64,000 nt of DNA from Peptococcaceae bacterium CEB3 (GTDB lineage Bacteria > Bacillota > Desulfitobacteriia > Desulfitobacteriales > Desulfitobacteriaceae): assembly GCA_001029295.1 (NCBI GenBank), contig LDXJ01000058.1, positions 1 through 64,000 of the forward strand. The letters run 5' to 3'. The translations under genes were made by a program, and so were the position numbers. The notes under the pieces are model-generated. The model did no database searches and was not told the origin of the DNA. It was given only the letters and a program-made list of their open reading frames with translations. Position 1 is the first letter of the stretch; the number at the start of each line of letters is the position of its first letter. Shown one piece after another: positions 16,991 through 26,473 of this stretch.

Positions 16991-19954
16991 CTAGTCGACC
17001 AACCTCCGGCCGTAGCGGCGCAAGAGTAAAGAATTTGTCACCACCGAGACCGAGGAGAAAGCCATAGCCAGCCCCGCCCATTCCGGCGGCAAGAGCCTTC
17101 CGGTCCAAGGATAGAGCACGCCTGCCGCCACGGGAATCCCGACCGTATTGTAAACAAGGGCCCAAAAGAGATTCTGCTTGATTTTGTTTAAGGTCTTCCG
17201 GCCCAAGCGGATGGCCCGCTCAACATCCAAAAGATCATTACGGACTAGGATCACATCCCCGGTTTCTTTGGCCACATCTGTGCCGGAGCCGATGGCGATA
17301 CCGATATCCGCCTGGGCCAAAGCCGGGGCATCATTAATCCCGTCTCCGACCATGGCCACCTTCAGGCCCTGGTCCTGGTACTTCTTCACGATTTGGATCT
17401 TGTCACCGGGTAAAATCTCGGCCACCACCTCGTCCATACCCACTTCCCGGGCGACGACCTCTGCAACCTTTTGATTGTCACCGGTAACCATGAATGTCTT
17501 CAGTCCCAAGTCATGCAAGCGTCGGATCGCCGCCTGACTGCTCTCTTTCAGGACATCCGCCAGAGCCATGATCCCGATCCCCCGGCCGGCCAAGGCGACA
17601 TACATGGTGGTCTTGCCTTTTTGCGCCAGGCGCTCAAAATCTCGTTCGAGGGGAAGAATATCGATGCGGCGGTTCTCCATGAGCTTCCGGTTGCCGATCA
17701 AGAGAGGCTGTCCCCGGTAGGAGCACGTGATACCCTGGCCGCTTTCTTCATGATAGTTCTCCACCTGTTCAAACTCGATGCCTTCCCGCCGGGCCCTGGC
17801 CGCTACCGCCTGGGCCAGAGGATGAACAGACGGATTTTCTCCCGCCGCGGCAATCCGCAAAAGCTCCTGGCTGCTTAAGCCTTCACCGGGGACGATATCG
17901 GTGACCTCCGGCTTCCCTTTGGTCAAGGTTCCGGTCTTGTCAAAGCCGATGGCCTGAAGACTTGATATGCGTTCCAAGACAGCAGCGGATTTAAAGAGAA
18001 TGCCGCGGTTCAAACCCACACCACTTCCCACCATGATAGCCGTCGGAGTCGCCAAGCCCAAAGCGCAGGGACACGCGATAACCAGGACTGCGATAGCCGC
18101 GGTGAAAGCGAAGACAAAGGACTGATGGATGAGAAAATACCAGATCAGGAAGGTGATAACCGCCAGAGAAACCACGGTCGGGACAAAATAATTGGAAATC
18201 GTATCCGCCAGCCGCTGAATCGGCGGTTTAACCCCCTGGGCCTCCTCCACCATTTTCACAATCCCTGCCAGAACCGTGTCTTGGCCGGTCTTGGCAATCC
18301 GGACCTTAATCTGGCCAGATTGGTTGATCGTCGCCCCAACCACCGTCTCACCCGGTCCCCTTTCCACCGGCAGAGACTCTCCGGTTAGCATGGACTCGTC
18401 TACACTGCTTTGACCCTCAACGATCTCTCCGTCCAAAGGGATTTTCTCGCCCGGTTTGACCACGACGAGATCGCCGACCCGCAGTTCGGAAGCGGCAATT
18501 TCCTTCTCTTCCCCATTGACCCAAAGACGGGCGCGATCGGCCTGAAGTTCCAACAGGCGTTTGAGCGCCTGCCCGGCGCGGCCCTTCGCTTTCGCCTCCA
18601 GATACTTCCCGAAGCGAACAAAGGTAATCAGAACGGCGGATGCGTCAAAAAACGTCGGCCCGGAGAAAAAGATCCGCGGAAAAGCGGTCAGTACACTGTA
18701 GCCATAAGCGGCTGTAATGCCCATCGCGACGAGGACATCCATATTGGCCGATCGGTTCTTCAGGGCATGATACGCACCCCGGTAAAATGTCCAGCCGGCG
18801 GTGAACTGGACAACTGTCGCCATAAGAAAGGCAGTGTAGGTAACCGCCGGGGTCATGGGTAAAAACCACATCATCGGCATCAAGGGCAGGGAGAGGATGG
18901 CGCTGAAAATGAGCCAGTTTCGCTGCCTGATCGCCGTCCGGTCTTCCTCCGCTTCCTCTTGGGTCTCCAGGGGAATGTAACCGGCATCCCGCACCCGTTC
19001 AAAAATGTCCGCCCGGCTAACCTGACCCGGGTCATATTCAACCGTGACCGTTTCATTGGCAAAATTGACCGCCGCTTGGCGTACGCCCGCCGTGCCTTTC
19101 AATGTCTTCTCGATCGTCAAAGCGCAGTTGGCACAAGTCATCCCGCTCACCTTGAATTGTTCTTTTCCGCCCGCACCCTCTTCGCCCCGGGCCCCATAAC
19201 CGAGATCCTTGATTTTGTTCAGGATCTCGTCTTCCGAGATAAGCGCGGGGTCCAATTCTAACGTGAGCTTTTCCGAAGCGAAATTGACAGCGGCCGACTT
19301 CACCCCCGGCATTTTGCCTACCCCTTTTTCAATGGTTAACGCACAGTTGGCGCAGGTCATCCCGCTCACTTTAAACTGTTTCTTTGTCTCAGGGGCCGTT
19401 GCGGATGGATCTTGCCCCCGTAGAACCCCCGGCAGAACTAGAGCCGGAGCCGGAGTCTGAGACAAAGCGGGAGCAGGAACGGGTTCCGCTTCCACCGGCT
19501 CTTGCCCGGGGCCTTCCGCCCCCACAAGCCCGGCCTCTCCCGTGGCCGGCCCCGTTCCCGACCCCTCAGTCAGCCCCACTCGCGGCACCTCGGTCGTCTT
19601 CTCTGCCGGACCCGTTCCCGAGCCCTTGATCAGCCCCGCTCCGGGCCCCTCGGTCAGCCCCGCTCCGGCCGCCTCAGCCGGTTGCCCGGCTTCCGTCTCT
19701 CCTTCCTCGGGGAGAGGACTGACTGAATAACCGGCCTCCGCAATTGCCCGGGCTATCTCTTCCGAGCTTACCCTACCGGGCTCATAGGTGAAATTGGCCT
19801 TCTTTCCCGCTAAAGAGACCTCCACTCGGCTTACACCCGGCAGGCCCTCCAACGCCTGGGTCACGTGCCGCACACAATGCTCACACATCATCCCGTAGAC
19901 CGGAATCTCGGTATCTACAAAACTATCCGTGATTTTTTCCGCCGGCTCCGACAT
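16991..19954 (-). CDS. copA: Cu(I)-exporting P1B-type ATPase with three HMA domains (CopA)
   Basis: Inner-membrane pump that exports Cu(I), about 987 residues, longer than the usual 750-850. It has three N-terminal metal-binding domains: an atypical one with GMMCEHC near 21-27, and two with GMTCANC near 200 and 273. Between the first and second lies a roughly 110-residue low-complexity linker (about 90-195) made of [11 protein letters not shown]-like repeats. The pump core has the TM4 motif CPC (about 626), [12 protein letters not shown] (about 671), SVHPLAQAV for the nucleotide site and [10 protein letters not shown]. The ATG at 19954 is behind AAGGTGAGGAG. It lies between csoR and copZ. The GC-rich repetitive linker probably arose by local duplication. 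Confidence 0.97.
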   Translation of the reverse strand: MSEPAEKITDSFVDTEIPVYGMMCEHCVRHVTQALEGLPGVSRVEVSLAGKKANFTYEPGRVSSEEIARAIAEAGYSVSPLPEEGETEAGQPAEAAGAGLTEGPGAGLIKGSGTGPAEKTTEVPRVGLTEGSGTGPATGEAGLVGAEGPGQEPVEAEPVPAPALSQTPAPALVLPGVLRGQDPSATAPETKKQFKVSGMTCANCALTIEKGVGKMPGVKSAAVNFASEKLTLELDPALISEDEILNKIKDLGYGARGEEGAGGKEQFKVSGMTCANCALTIEKTLKGTAGVRQAAVNFANETVTVEYDPGQVSRADIFERVRDAGYIPLETQEEAEEDRTAIRQRNWLIFSAILSLPLMPMMWFLPMTPAVTYTAFLMATVVQFTAGWTFYRGAYHALKNRSANMDVLVAMGITAAYGYSVLTAFPRIFFSGPTFFDASAVLITFVRFGKYLEAKAKGRAGQALKRLLELQADRARLWVNGEEKEIAASELRVGDLVVVKPGEKIPLDGEIVEGQSSVDESMLTGESLPVERGPGETVVGATINQSGQIKVRIAKTGQDTVLAGIVKMVEEAQGVKPPIQRLADTISNYFVPTVVSLAVITFLIWYFLIHQSFVFAFTAAIAVLVIACPCALGLATPTAIMVGSGVGLNRGILFKSAAVLERISSLQAIGFDKTGTLTKGKPEVTDIVPGEGLSSQELLRIAAAGENPSVHPLAQAVAARARREGIEFEQVENYHEESGQGITCSYRGQPLLIGNRKLMENRRIDILPLERDFERLAQKGKTTMYVALAGRGIGIMALADVLKESSQAAIRRLHDLGLKTFMVTGDNQKVAEVVAREVGMDEVVAEILPGDKIQIVKKYQDQGLKVAMVGDGINDAPALAQADIGIAIGSGTDVAKETGDVILVRNDLLDVERAIRLGRKTLNKIKQNLFWALVYNTVGIPVAAGVLYPWTGRLLPPEWAGLAMAFSSVSVVTNSLLLRRYGRRLVD

Positions 19955-20063
19955 GCTCCTCACCTTCCCAGCACTCCTTGTCCTTCCTCAATACTTTCTC
20001 TATCATTCCCCTAAGCGTTATCTTCATTATCTTGGTGCTTTTTCTATCTTGGCGCTTTCTCGC

Positions 20064-20402
20064 CTACCTTATGAGCTTAAATATAGTCTTCAAAACCTCA
20101 TCCACGACCTCTTCATCACCTGCCCGCAGTTGTTCCTTAACACAAGACTTCATATGCTTTTCCAACAGTAATTTGGCAACTCCGTGCAAAGCCGCCTGGG
20201 CCGAAGCAATTTGATTCAGAACGTCATCACAATAGACATGCCGCTCAATCATACCCCGGATTCCGCGCACCTGGCCCTCGATCCGGTTCATTCGGTTCAC
20301 CAGTTCCCGAATCGTCCTCTCATCATGATGACTCCTGCGTTCACCGTCCCCTTCGCCTTCGCCTTCGTGGCAGACCGGACAGGAGACCTCCGGCTTATCC
20401 AA
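20064..20402 (-). CDS. csoR: Copper-sensing repressor CsoR
   Basis: A 112-residue all-helical repressor of the CsoR/RcnR family that releases DNA on binding Cu(I). The ligands C58, H83 and C87 (HVYCDD, EKHMKSC) keep the C-x24-H-x3-C spacing of true CsoR. It carries an extra N-terminal tail of about 25 residues with CPVCHEGEGEGDG and HH, which could bind more metal. The start is a TTG behind AAGGTGGTG. It is the first gene of the operon with copA and copZ, with an operator/promoter at 20434-20462 that would give autoregulation. Confidence 0.93.
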   Translation of the reverse strand: MDKPEVSCPVCHEGEGEGDGERRSHHDERTIRELVNRMNRIEGQVRGIRGMIERHVYCDDVLNQIASAQAALHGVAKLLLEKHMKSCVKEQLRAGDEEVVDEVLKTIFKLIR

Positions 20403-20433
20403 GTTCGTTCACCACCTTTGTTATGTATAGTAT

Positions 20434-20462
20434 ATAGTATACCCCCCTAGGCTACATGTCAA
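20434..20462 (-). promoter_or_regulatory. Promoter of the cop operon with CsoR site in the spacer
   Basis: On the minus strand TTGACA (20462-20457), a 17-bp spacer and TACTAT (20439-20434). The spacer contains GTAGCCTAGGGGGGTAT, the G-run pseudo-palindrome typical of CsoR operators. A bound repressor would cover both polymerase contacts. Confidence 0.82.
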
Positions 20463-20644
20463 TTCCTTTTTTCGTTTCATCACCGCCTGCCTGAAACAAG
20501 CACTGATCCTTTGGCCAAATAGCCCCATCGGGGTGGGATGCGGCAGTTCGCACTGCCCCCCACGAACTATCTCCTCCTTCACAGCGACCGGCCGCGCTAT
20601 CTCCCCTCCTCGGCTCACGGGCAGGCGTCCGCTCTGCTTCCGCC

Positions 20645-22036
20645 TTAGAACTCGGCCGACTTAACTGTCCTCGGAAATGAGATGACATCGCGAATGTTCG
20701 ACATGCCAGTTAAGTACATGATAACTCGCTCAAAGCCCAGACCATACCCGGCGTGCTTGGTCCCGCCATACCGGCGCAGATCCAGATACCAGCCATAGTC
20801 CTCTTGCTTAAGCCCCAGTTCCGCCATCCGTTGTTCCAAAACATCCAGCCTTTCTTCCCTCTGGCTGCCCCCGATGATCTCCCCAACTCCCGGCACCAGC
20901 AGATCCATGGCCGCCACTGTTTGCCGATCGTCATTGAGCCTCATGTAGAAAGCCTTTATCTCGGCCGGATAATCCGTGACGAACAGGGGCTTTTTGAACA
21001 CTTGCTCAGTCAAATACCTTTCATGTTCCGTCTGCAGATCGCGCCCCCACTCTATGGGATACTCAAACTTGTTGCCGGATTTCTGCAAGATCTCGATGGC
21101 TTCGCTATAAGTGATGTGGCCGAAGTCGGACTTGACCACATTCTCCAGCCTGGCAAAGAGGTCTTTATCCACAAACTGATTGAAAAAAGCCATTTCCTCC
21201 GGCGCGTTCTCCGTGACATAATGAATAATGAATTTCAGCATCTCCTCTGCCAATTTCATATTGTCCGTGAGATCGGCAAAGGCGATTTCCGGTTCAATCA
21301 TCCAGAACTCGGCCGCATGCCGGGCCGTATTGGAATTTTCCGCCCGAAACGTGGGCCCGAACGTATAAACTTTGTTGAACGCCAGGCAATAAGTCTCCAC
21401 TTCCAGTTGCCCGCTGACCGTAAGGTTGGTCTCCTTGCCGAAAAAGTCTCCTTCGAAGTCGACCCTGCCAGACTCATCCCGGGGAAGCTGATTTAAGTCC
21501 AAGGTGGTAACCCTGAACATCTCCCCCGCGCCTTCGGCATCACTCCCGGTAATGATCGGGGTATGGACATAGACAAAGCCTCTTTCTTGGAAAAACTTGT
21601 GGATAGCATAGGCAACGACAGACCTTACCCTAAATACAGCGGCAAACGTATTGGTCCGCGGGCGCAGGTGGGCAATCGTCCTCAGGTATTCAAAGGTGTG
21701 CCTTTTCTTCTGCAAGGGGTATTCGGGCGAGCAAAGACTGATTATTTCAATCTGTTCCGCTTTGAGCTCAAACGGCTGTTTGGCCCCGGGCGACTCAACC
21801 AGTTGTCCCTCCACGGTGATGGCAGAGCTCAGCGTCACTTTGGCGATTTGGGCAAAGTTGGCCACTTCTTCAGCAAAGACTACCTGAAGATTCGCGAAAA
21901 ACGTCCCGTCATTGAGTTCTATAAAACCAAAAGTCTTTGAAGTTCGAATTGTCCGGACCCAGCCGTTGACTTTGATGTTCTGCCCCAGATAAGCGGGGGC
22001 GTTGCGAAAGATCTCTTTGATATCCACTTTTTCCAT
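20645..22036 (-). CDS. asnS: Asparaginyl-tRNA synthetase
   Basis: Class IIb aminoacyl-tRNA synthetase charging tRNA-Asn, about 463 residues, the normal length. The N-terminal OB-fold anticodon domain (about 15-105, [22 protein letters not shown]) precedes the catalytic domain with motif 2 ([20 protein letters not shown]) and motif 3 ([15 protein letters not shown]). The ATG at 22036 has AAAGGAG upstream; the frame runs 111 bp further without support. The 334-bp gap to the germination genes (22037-22370) holds no gene and no clear T-box element that I could recognise. Convincing terminator not found. Confidence 0.97.
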   Translation of the reverse strand: MEKVDIKEIFRNAPAYLGQNIKVNGWVRTIRTSKTFGFIELNDGTFFANLQVVFAEEVANFAQIAKVTLSSAITVEGQLVESPGAKQPFELKAEQIEIISLCSPEYPLQKKRHTFEYLRTIAHLRPRTNTFAAVFRVRSVVAYAIHKFFQERGFVYVHTPIITGSDAEGAGEMFRVTTLDLNQLPRDESGRVDFEGDFFGKETNLTVSGQLEVETYCLAFNKVYTFGPTFRAENSNTARHAAEFWMIEPEIAFADLTDNMKLAEEMLKFIIHYVTENAPEEMAFFNQFVDKDLFARLENVVKSDFGHITYSEAIEILQKSGNKFEYPIEWGRDLQTEHERYLTEQVFKKPLFVTDYPAEIKAFYMRLNDDRQTVAAMDLLVPGVGEIIGGSQREERLDVLEQRMAELGLKQEDYGWYLDLRRYGGTKHAGYGLGFERVIMYLTGMSNIRDVISFPRTVKSAEF

Positions 22037-22370
22037 AAGAATAACTCCTTTTCTTCTTTCTGCGGCGGATAAGCACGGCCCCCGGCGGCCGTAAACCCAG
22101 ACCCGTAAACCCAGACCTATTGTAATATACCGGGACACCTTTCTCAACCAAGCCGACTGGCGGTATACGGTGAGGGCAAAAAGATCCCGGGCAGCCGCCC
22201 CGGCTGCCGCCGTACCCAGCCCCCCTTACCCTCTCCGGTGTGCAGCCGTGGGGCCTTTTGCTAAACATCCTTCTCCTCCGGCCCTCCCGGACGCACCCGG
22301 GCTCCGGCCACGCCCTTGCGGCCCTTCCCCGGGTCCCGCCTGCCGCCCGGGTTGCTCAAGATCCTTTACT

Positions 22371-22607
22371 CTATCGGGGTGGCACCTGATAACCCAGAAA
22401 ATGATAAATTCCGTTCATTAAGAGAATCAGGGCTTTGACCGGGCTGAAGATGGGCCAATTGAGGGCGTAGGAAAGGGCGGTGAACAGGGCCCAGAGGAAA
22501 ATGAAGCTATATACCCCAAGATCGCGCCACCACCTCTTCCGCCACATAGGGGGCACCTGGATCACTGCCATAAGAGTAAATCCGACCAAAACCGCTGCGA
22601 CCGCCAT
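22371..22607 (-). CDS. Small membrane protein at the end of the germination operon
   Basis: About 78 residues with two hydrophobic segments (MAVAAVLVGFTLMAVIQVP and YSFIFLWALFTALSYALNW), separated by a basic loop with paired tryptophans (RKRWWRD), and a short C-terminal hydrophobic end. The ATG at 22607 follows GGGAGG. Small two-TM proteins of this kind are found with ger operons (GerD/GerQ-unrelated 'D' subunits), so I infer a receptor accessory role. It lies 315 bp after the last GerKB gene on the same strand; the gap 22608-22922 holds no gene. Confidence 0.6.
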   Translation of the reverse strand: MAVAAVLVGFTLMAVIQVPPMWRKRWWRDLGVYSFIFLWALFTALSYALNWPIFSPVKALILLMNGIYHFLGYQVPPR

Positions 22608-22922
22608 CGAACCCCAACCTCCCTTCAATCATTCCCGCGCTCCATTTTCCTTCATCACAATCGGGTAGGAGGCTGACCATTATTTGGTCAGCCGAACGAT
22701 TTCCTTTTTCCACTCCATCTTCTATCCATCCCTGCGCACGCCCCTCCTCGCTCAACGCATCTTGCCCTATCCCTGCGGCAACGGGCGTACTCGGATGCAA
22801 CCGGCGACCTTTGGTGTACCCTCTTTGTCCTTGGGCACCTTTTACGGCATCAGGGCGTCCCCCGAACCAGTCGCATCCGCACTGTGGTCACGGCCGTCTC
22901 CCGCAGCCGGCCTGCGGAACCC

Positions 22923-24020
22923 CTACCCGTTTCCGGGGGCACGACGCCGCCGTTTGAACAGGGAAACGACATAGAGCAGAAGGGGTATCCCCACTTCGAA
23001 GGTCGGCAGGGCGAAATGCGGCCAGATGGAACGGCCGTAGTGACCCATCTCCCAGATATTCCCGACTCCCGTGTAAGCCGTGATGCTAAGCAGGATGACG
23101 AGCGGCGGCAGCAAGGAGCCGCGGCTCCGCAGGCGAAAAATATCCCCCAGGAGCACCAGACCCGCGTAGAGCCATAAAGCGACTTTGACGCTGACGGCCG
23201 TGACCCAGACCGTCATAATCAGAGCGTCGTACCCGCGCACACTGCCGCCAAAAGTGGCAATGCGAGCGAGTTCCAGGGTCGGAAACTCATAAAAGGACGG
23301 CAATTTAGCCCCCATCGTCGCGAGGATAATCAAAATGAGAAACTCAAAAGCCAAGGCGTTGATAATGACCGTTGTAAGAAGGGTTCGACGAGAAATGTGG
23401 CGGACTTCCGGAGCGAAGAACAGGACCAGAATGATCTGGGCAAACCAGCCGATCGGATCGACCACGCCCGTCAAAACGGGAGCCATCCCATGCTCCAGCG
23501 GCGGCAATAGGTGTTCAAAATTAAAATGGTTGTAATTAGCCAAGGCCAGCACGACGAAAGTCGAGAACATGGGAGGAATGACAAAAGCATTGAAGCGGGC
23601 CAAAGTTTCTAAACCCAGATACACCCCATACCCCGCCAAGGCCATTAACAAAAAAACCAAGACTAACATAGGCGTGTTAGGCATGAAAGCGGTACGAATT
23701 ATCGACCCGCCCGGGGCAACAATTGTAAGCACCGTGATGAAGAAAAACGCCACATAAGAGAGGGCCACCAAAGTTCCCAGCGGTTTGCCTAAGAGCCCCG
23801 TGAAAAGCGTCAAGGCTCGAGTCTGAGGGCCGCGTTGGCACAGGCTTCCGATCAACCACACGGCAGGGAGGCTGAGAAGAGCGCTGAGTGGAAGAGTAAG
23901 GTAGGCATCCCTCCCCGAATTGGCCAAAAGACTAGAGGGAACGTAGATCAACCCGGTTGCCAGCACACTCACGATGATGAGCCCCACCAGTTGGCGCTCC
24001 GAGATCCTGCCTGATTCCAC
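22923..24020 (-). CDS. Spore germination permease, B subunit (second copy)
   Basis: A 365-residue inner spore membrane protein of the GerAB/GerKB family, an APC-fold amino-acid permease relative with about ten membrane segments. Its N terminus ISERQLVGLIIVSVLATGLI is typical. B subunits form the germinant pocket. The GTG at 24020 is behind GAGGAGGGG and starts directly after the previous B subunit's stop. It is clearly diverged from that neighbour, so the two are not a recent duplicate. Two B subunits in one operon suggest two germinant specificities sharing A and C subunits. Confidence 0.9.
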   Translation of the reverse strand: MESGRISERQLVGLIIVSVLATGLIYVPSSLLANSGRDAYLTLPLSALLSLPAVWLIGSLCQRGPQTRALTLFTGLLGKPLGTLVALSYVAFFFITVLTIVAPGGSIIRTAFMPNTPMLVLVFLLMALAGYGVYLGLETLARFNAFVIPPMFSTFVVLALANYNHFNFEHLLPPLEHGMAPVLTGVVDPIGWFAQIILVLFFAPEVRHISRRTLLTTVIINALAFEFLILIILATMGAKLPSFYEFPTLELARIATFGGSVRGYDALIMTVWVTAVSVKVALWLYAGLVLLGDIFRLRSRGSLLPPLVILLSITAYTGVGNIWEMGHYGRSIWPHFALPTFEVGIPLLLYVVSLFKRRRRAPGNG

Positions 24021-24021
24021 C

Positions 24022-25122
24022 TTAAGCCCCTCCTCTCTTTTTCAGGTAGCGAAGAATAAACGGAAAAAGGAGGATGGGGACAATTCCCTCATATGTTCCC
24101 AGGGTCAAAAAAGGGGCGAGGTAGCGCATGACATATTCCAGTTCTTTGACACTGTCCATAGAGGTTACGCTTAAGACCTGAAACAGAACACCTCCCGGTA
24201 AAATCAGGCTTTTCATATTTTCAACCTTAAATATGTGACAGATTTCGTGGAGCCCGTAGTAGAGGAGAAAGGACAGTTTGGTAATCACTCCCATCACCCA
24301 GATCGTCATGATCAAGACGTCAAGCCCTCTCAGGCTCTCCCGGGAAAAGAGGGAGCGTCCTACTTGCAGGATAGGAAAAGTATAGAGGTGACCGAGGCCC
24401 CAACCCAAGGAAATCTGGATGGTGATGATGTTTAAGGTCATCAAAGCGCCCGCGGCGACAGTAACAAAATACAGAAAGAACGGTGTTCCCTGCGCCGCGG
24501 GGTTGAGATCGGGAATGAGAAAGACGATGACCACAAGTTCGCCGAGCCACGATAAAGGGGCGAAAGCACCCGCGAAAACGGGGCCTATCCCGAATTCCAA
24601 AGGGTGCCACAAATTGGTCCACTCGGGATGCACGAGAGCGGCCAGAAAAAGGAGAATGAAGGAAAGCAAGAAAAAAGGAAAGACCAAAACATTGAAACGT
24701 GAGACGGCTTCCATGCCCAAGAGGGCTCCGTACATGGAAACAAGGGCCAGGCCGGAGGTGACTACATCCAGAGGGGTATCAGGCAGAAAAGAGATTCTGA
24801 CCAGTTCGCTTCCCTCCCGGATGACGAGAATATAGCTGAACAGGATAAACAGAGCAAAAACCAAACCGGTGACCGTGCCCGGGCCCCTGCCCAGCAGGAG
24901 CCGAAAACGTTCGGTTATCCGGAGGCGGGGCTGCCAAGAAACGAGTTTGACGACGAAAAAAGTGAGGCTGACTCCCAGGAAGGTCGCGAGCAGAGAGGAC
25001 AGCCAGGCCCCTCTGCGGGCCAGCTCTAAAGGAGCGCCCGGAATCATGAGCACGTCCGTACTCAAAACAAAAGGGAGCAGAAGTCCAATCACCTGAGGTT
25101 TGGACAGTTTTCCGGGTTGCAT
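24022..25122 (-). CDS. Spore germination permease, B subunit (first copy)
   Basis: A 366-residue GerAB/GerKB-family membrane protein with about ten segments (KLSKPQVIGLLLPFVLSTDV at the N terminus, FPFFLLSFILLFLAALVHPE in the middle). It is likely part of the germinant receptor in the inner spore membrane. The ATG at 25122 uses AAGGAGTGA, which overlaps the stop codon of the C-subunit gene, so translation is probably coupled. It is followed at once by a second B gene. Confidence 0.92.
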   Translation of the reverse strand: MQPGKLSKPQVIGLLLPFVLSTDVLMIPGAPLELARRGAWLSSLLATFLGVSLTFFVVKLVSWQPRLRITERFRLLLGRGPGTVTGLVFALFILFSYILVIREGSELVRISFLPDTPLDVVTSGLALVSMYGALLGMEAVSRFNVLVFPFFLLSFILLFLAALVHPEWTNLWHPLEFGIGPVFAGAFAPLSWLGELVVIVFLIPDLNPAAQGTPFFLYFVTVAAGALMTLNIITIQISLGWGLGHLYTFPILQVGRSLFSRESLRGLDVLIMTIWVMGVITKLSFLLYYGLHEICHIFKVENMKSLILPGGVLFQVLSVTSMDSVKELEYVMRYLAPFLTLGTYEGIVPILLFPFILRYLKKRGGA

Positions 25123-25126
25123 GTAC

Positions 25127-26311
25127 TCACTCCTTGAAGCCGGGATATTTGGTCATTACGCCGGAATGGCGAAAATGGCTGTTGACTGTGATTTCGACCG
25201 GTAACTTGGCATAAAGCTCCGGCCAACGGTCTTTGTCTTTCTCCCAAAGTGCCAAATGGTAAGCATGCACCTTTTCGGCCAGGTTAAAGACATCCGTTTT
25301 GTCCTCTTGCAGGTGGGCAAAAAGCAAACTGAAACGTTGGCTCAAGACTTGATCCAATTTACTTTCCAGCTCGCGGATAGCGGCCGGACTGTTCAAGGGA
25401 GAAGGAATGTCCTCCGTCACACTGAAGTTGCAATCTACCTCGACCCGGACCCCTAATTCAGGGGTTGAGAAGACCCGGAATTGGGCCGGAGCACCAGTGA
25501 GGCTGACGCCCAGGGCGGGAGCACCATTGACTGTGCTCACAGGAAAAGAGAAGGACGTTCCCTGAAACCCGTATTCCAGCCAAGCATAAGCCTCACAATC
25601 AGAACTGTTCAGGTAACCCACGAGCTTATCCCCCTGAAAAATCGCATTCGGCTGCAAGCGCAGCTGCTCCATTTGGTAGCCGGACGGCGCCGTCTTATTC
25701 TTTGCGGCGGCCGCACTCACCAAAATCTGGCAACTGCTGTTGTCATGGTAATGCAGCAGAAACTGAAACAGCGTCGGAATGTGCACTTGATGGGCACGCA
25801 CCGTCTGAGCCAAACCCATGGAAGGATATTTGGCGACGAGGTTGGTGGTGGTCAGCAGTTGCTGACCCGTCCCGTCTCTGGCAATGACGACCCAAGCGGA
25901 TTCCTGACTCCATTGGCTGCGAGCGAAAAGGTCCAGGTACGGCATGATGCCCTCGCGGGCCAGGCTTTCTCCGATAAAGAAGACCTGATTGTGCCCGCCG
26001 TAAATAAAACGGGGAACGCGCCGGGTGATCTTCTGCAGGGCCTCTTGCACGGAATCCCCATCAGCTGAAAGGAGGGAAAAAGGAGGCTGATCACTCCCGC
26101 CGGATCCCGTCGGTGAAGACGCAGTTGAGATGGACGCTTCCGGCCGGATCCCCTGGACGGTGAGCCGGACTTTGTCCCCCACCTTATCCAGACCGATGCC
26201 GAGTACAATCAGCTGGTCCGTCAACTCGTGCCCGCTCCAACAGCCCGGTATGAGCAACAGAACACACAGTAATATCACCGGCAAAGCACGGTGCCCTCTG
26301 AGGAAACGCAT
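25127..26311 (-). CDS. Spore germination lipoprotein, Ger(x)C family
   Basis: A 394-residue lipoprotein. The signal peptide ends in the lipobox IPGC near residues 21-24, followed by WSGHELTDQLIVLGIGLDK, the conserved start of Ger(x)C proteins. The family adopts a three-domain fold on the outer face of the inner spore membrane and is needed for receptor function. The ATG is at 26311 with GGAGAGGAG somewhat far upstream. It lies between the A gene (162 bp upstream) and the two B genes. Confidence 0.93.
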   Translation of the reverse strand: MRFLRGHRALPVILLCVLLLIPGCWSGHELTDQLIVLGIGLDKVGDKVRLTVQGIRPEASISTASSPTGSGGSDQPPFSLLSADGDSVQEALQKITRRVPRFIYGGHNQVFFIGESLAREGIMPYLDLFARSQWSQESAWVVIARDGTGQQLLTTTNLVAKYPSMGLAQTVRAHQVHIPTLFQFLLHYHDNSSCQILVSAAAAKNKTAPSGYQMEQLRLQPNAIFQGDKLVGYLNSSDCEAYAWLEYGFQGTSFSFPVSTVNGAPALGVSLTGAPAQFRVFSTPELGVRVEVDCNFSVTEDIPSPLNSPAAIRELESKLDQVLSQRFSLLFAHLQEDKTDVFNLAEKVHAYHLALWEKDKDRWPELYAKLPVEITVNSHFRHSGVMTKYPGFKE

Positions 26312-26473
26312 AAAGCCGTATCTTTCTCCTCTCCATGATTACGTTTGCCAAAATCCGCATCCCGGGCGATCCGCAAACATCCTTCCAACTCTTCAACGCT
26401 TATTCCGGCCCTGACCAAAATCCGCTTCACTTAACCACTGCTAAGACCGTTCCACCCTTCAACGCTTGTTCCC

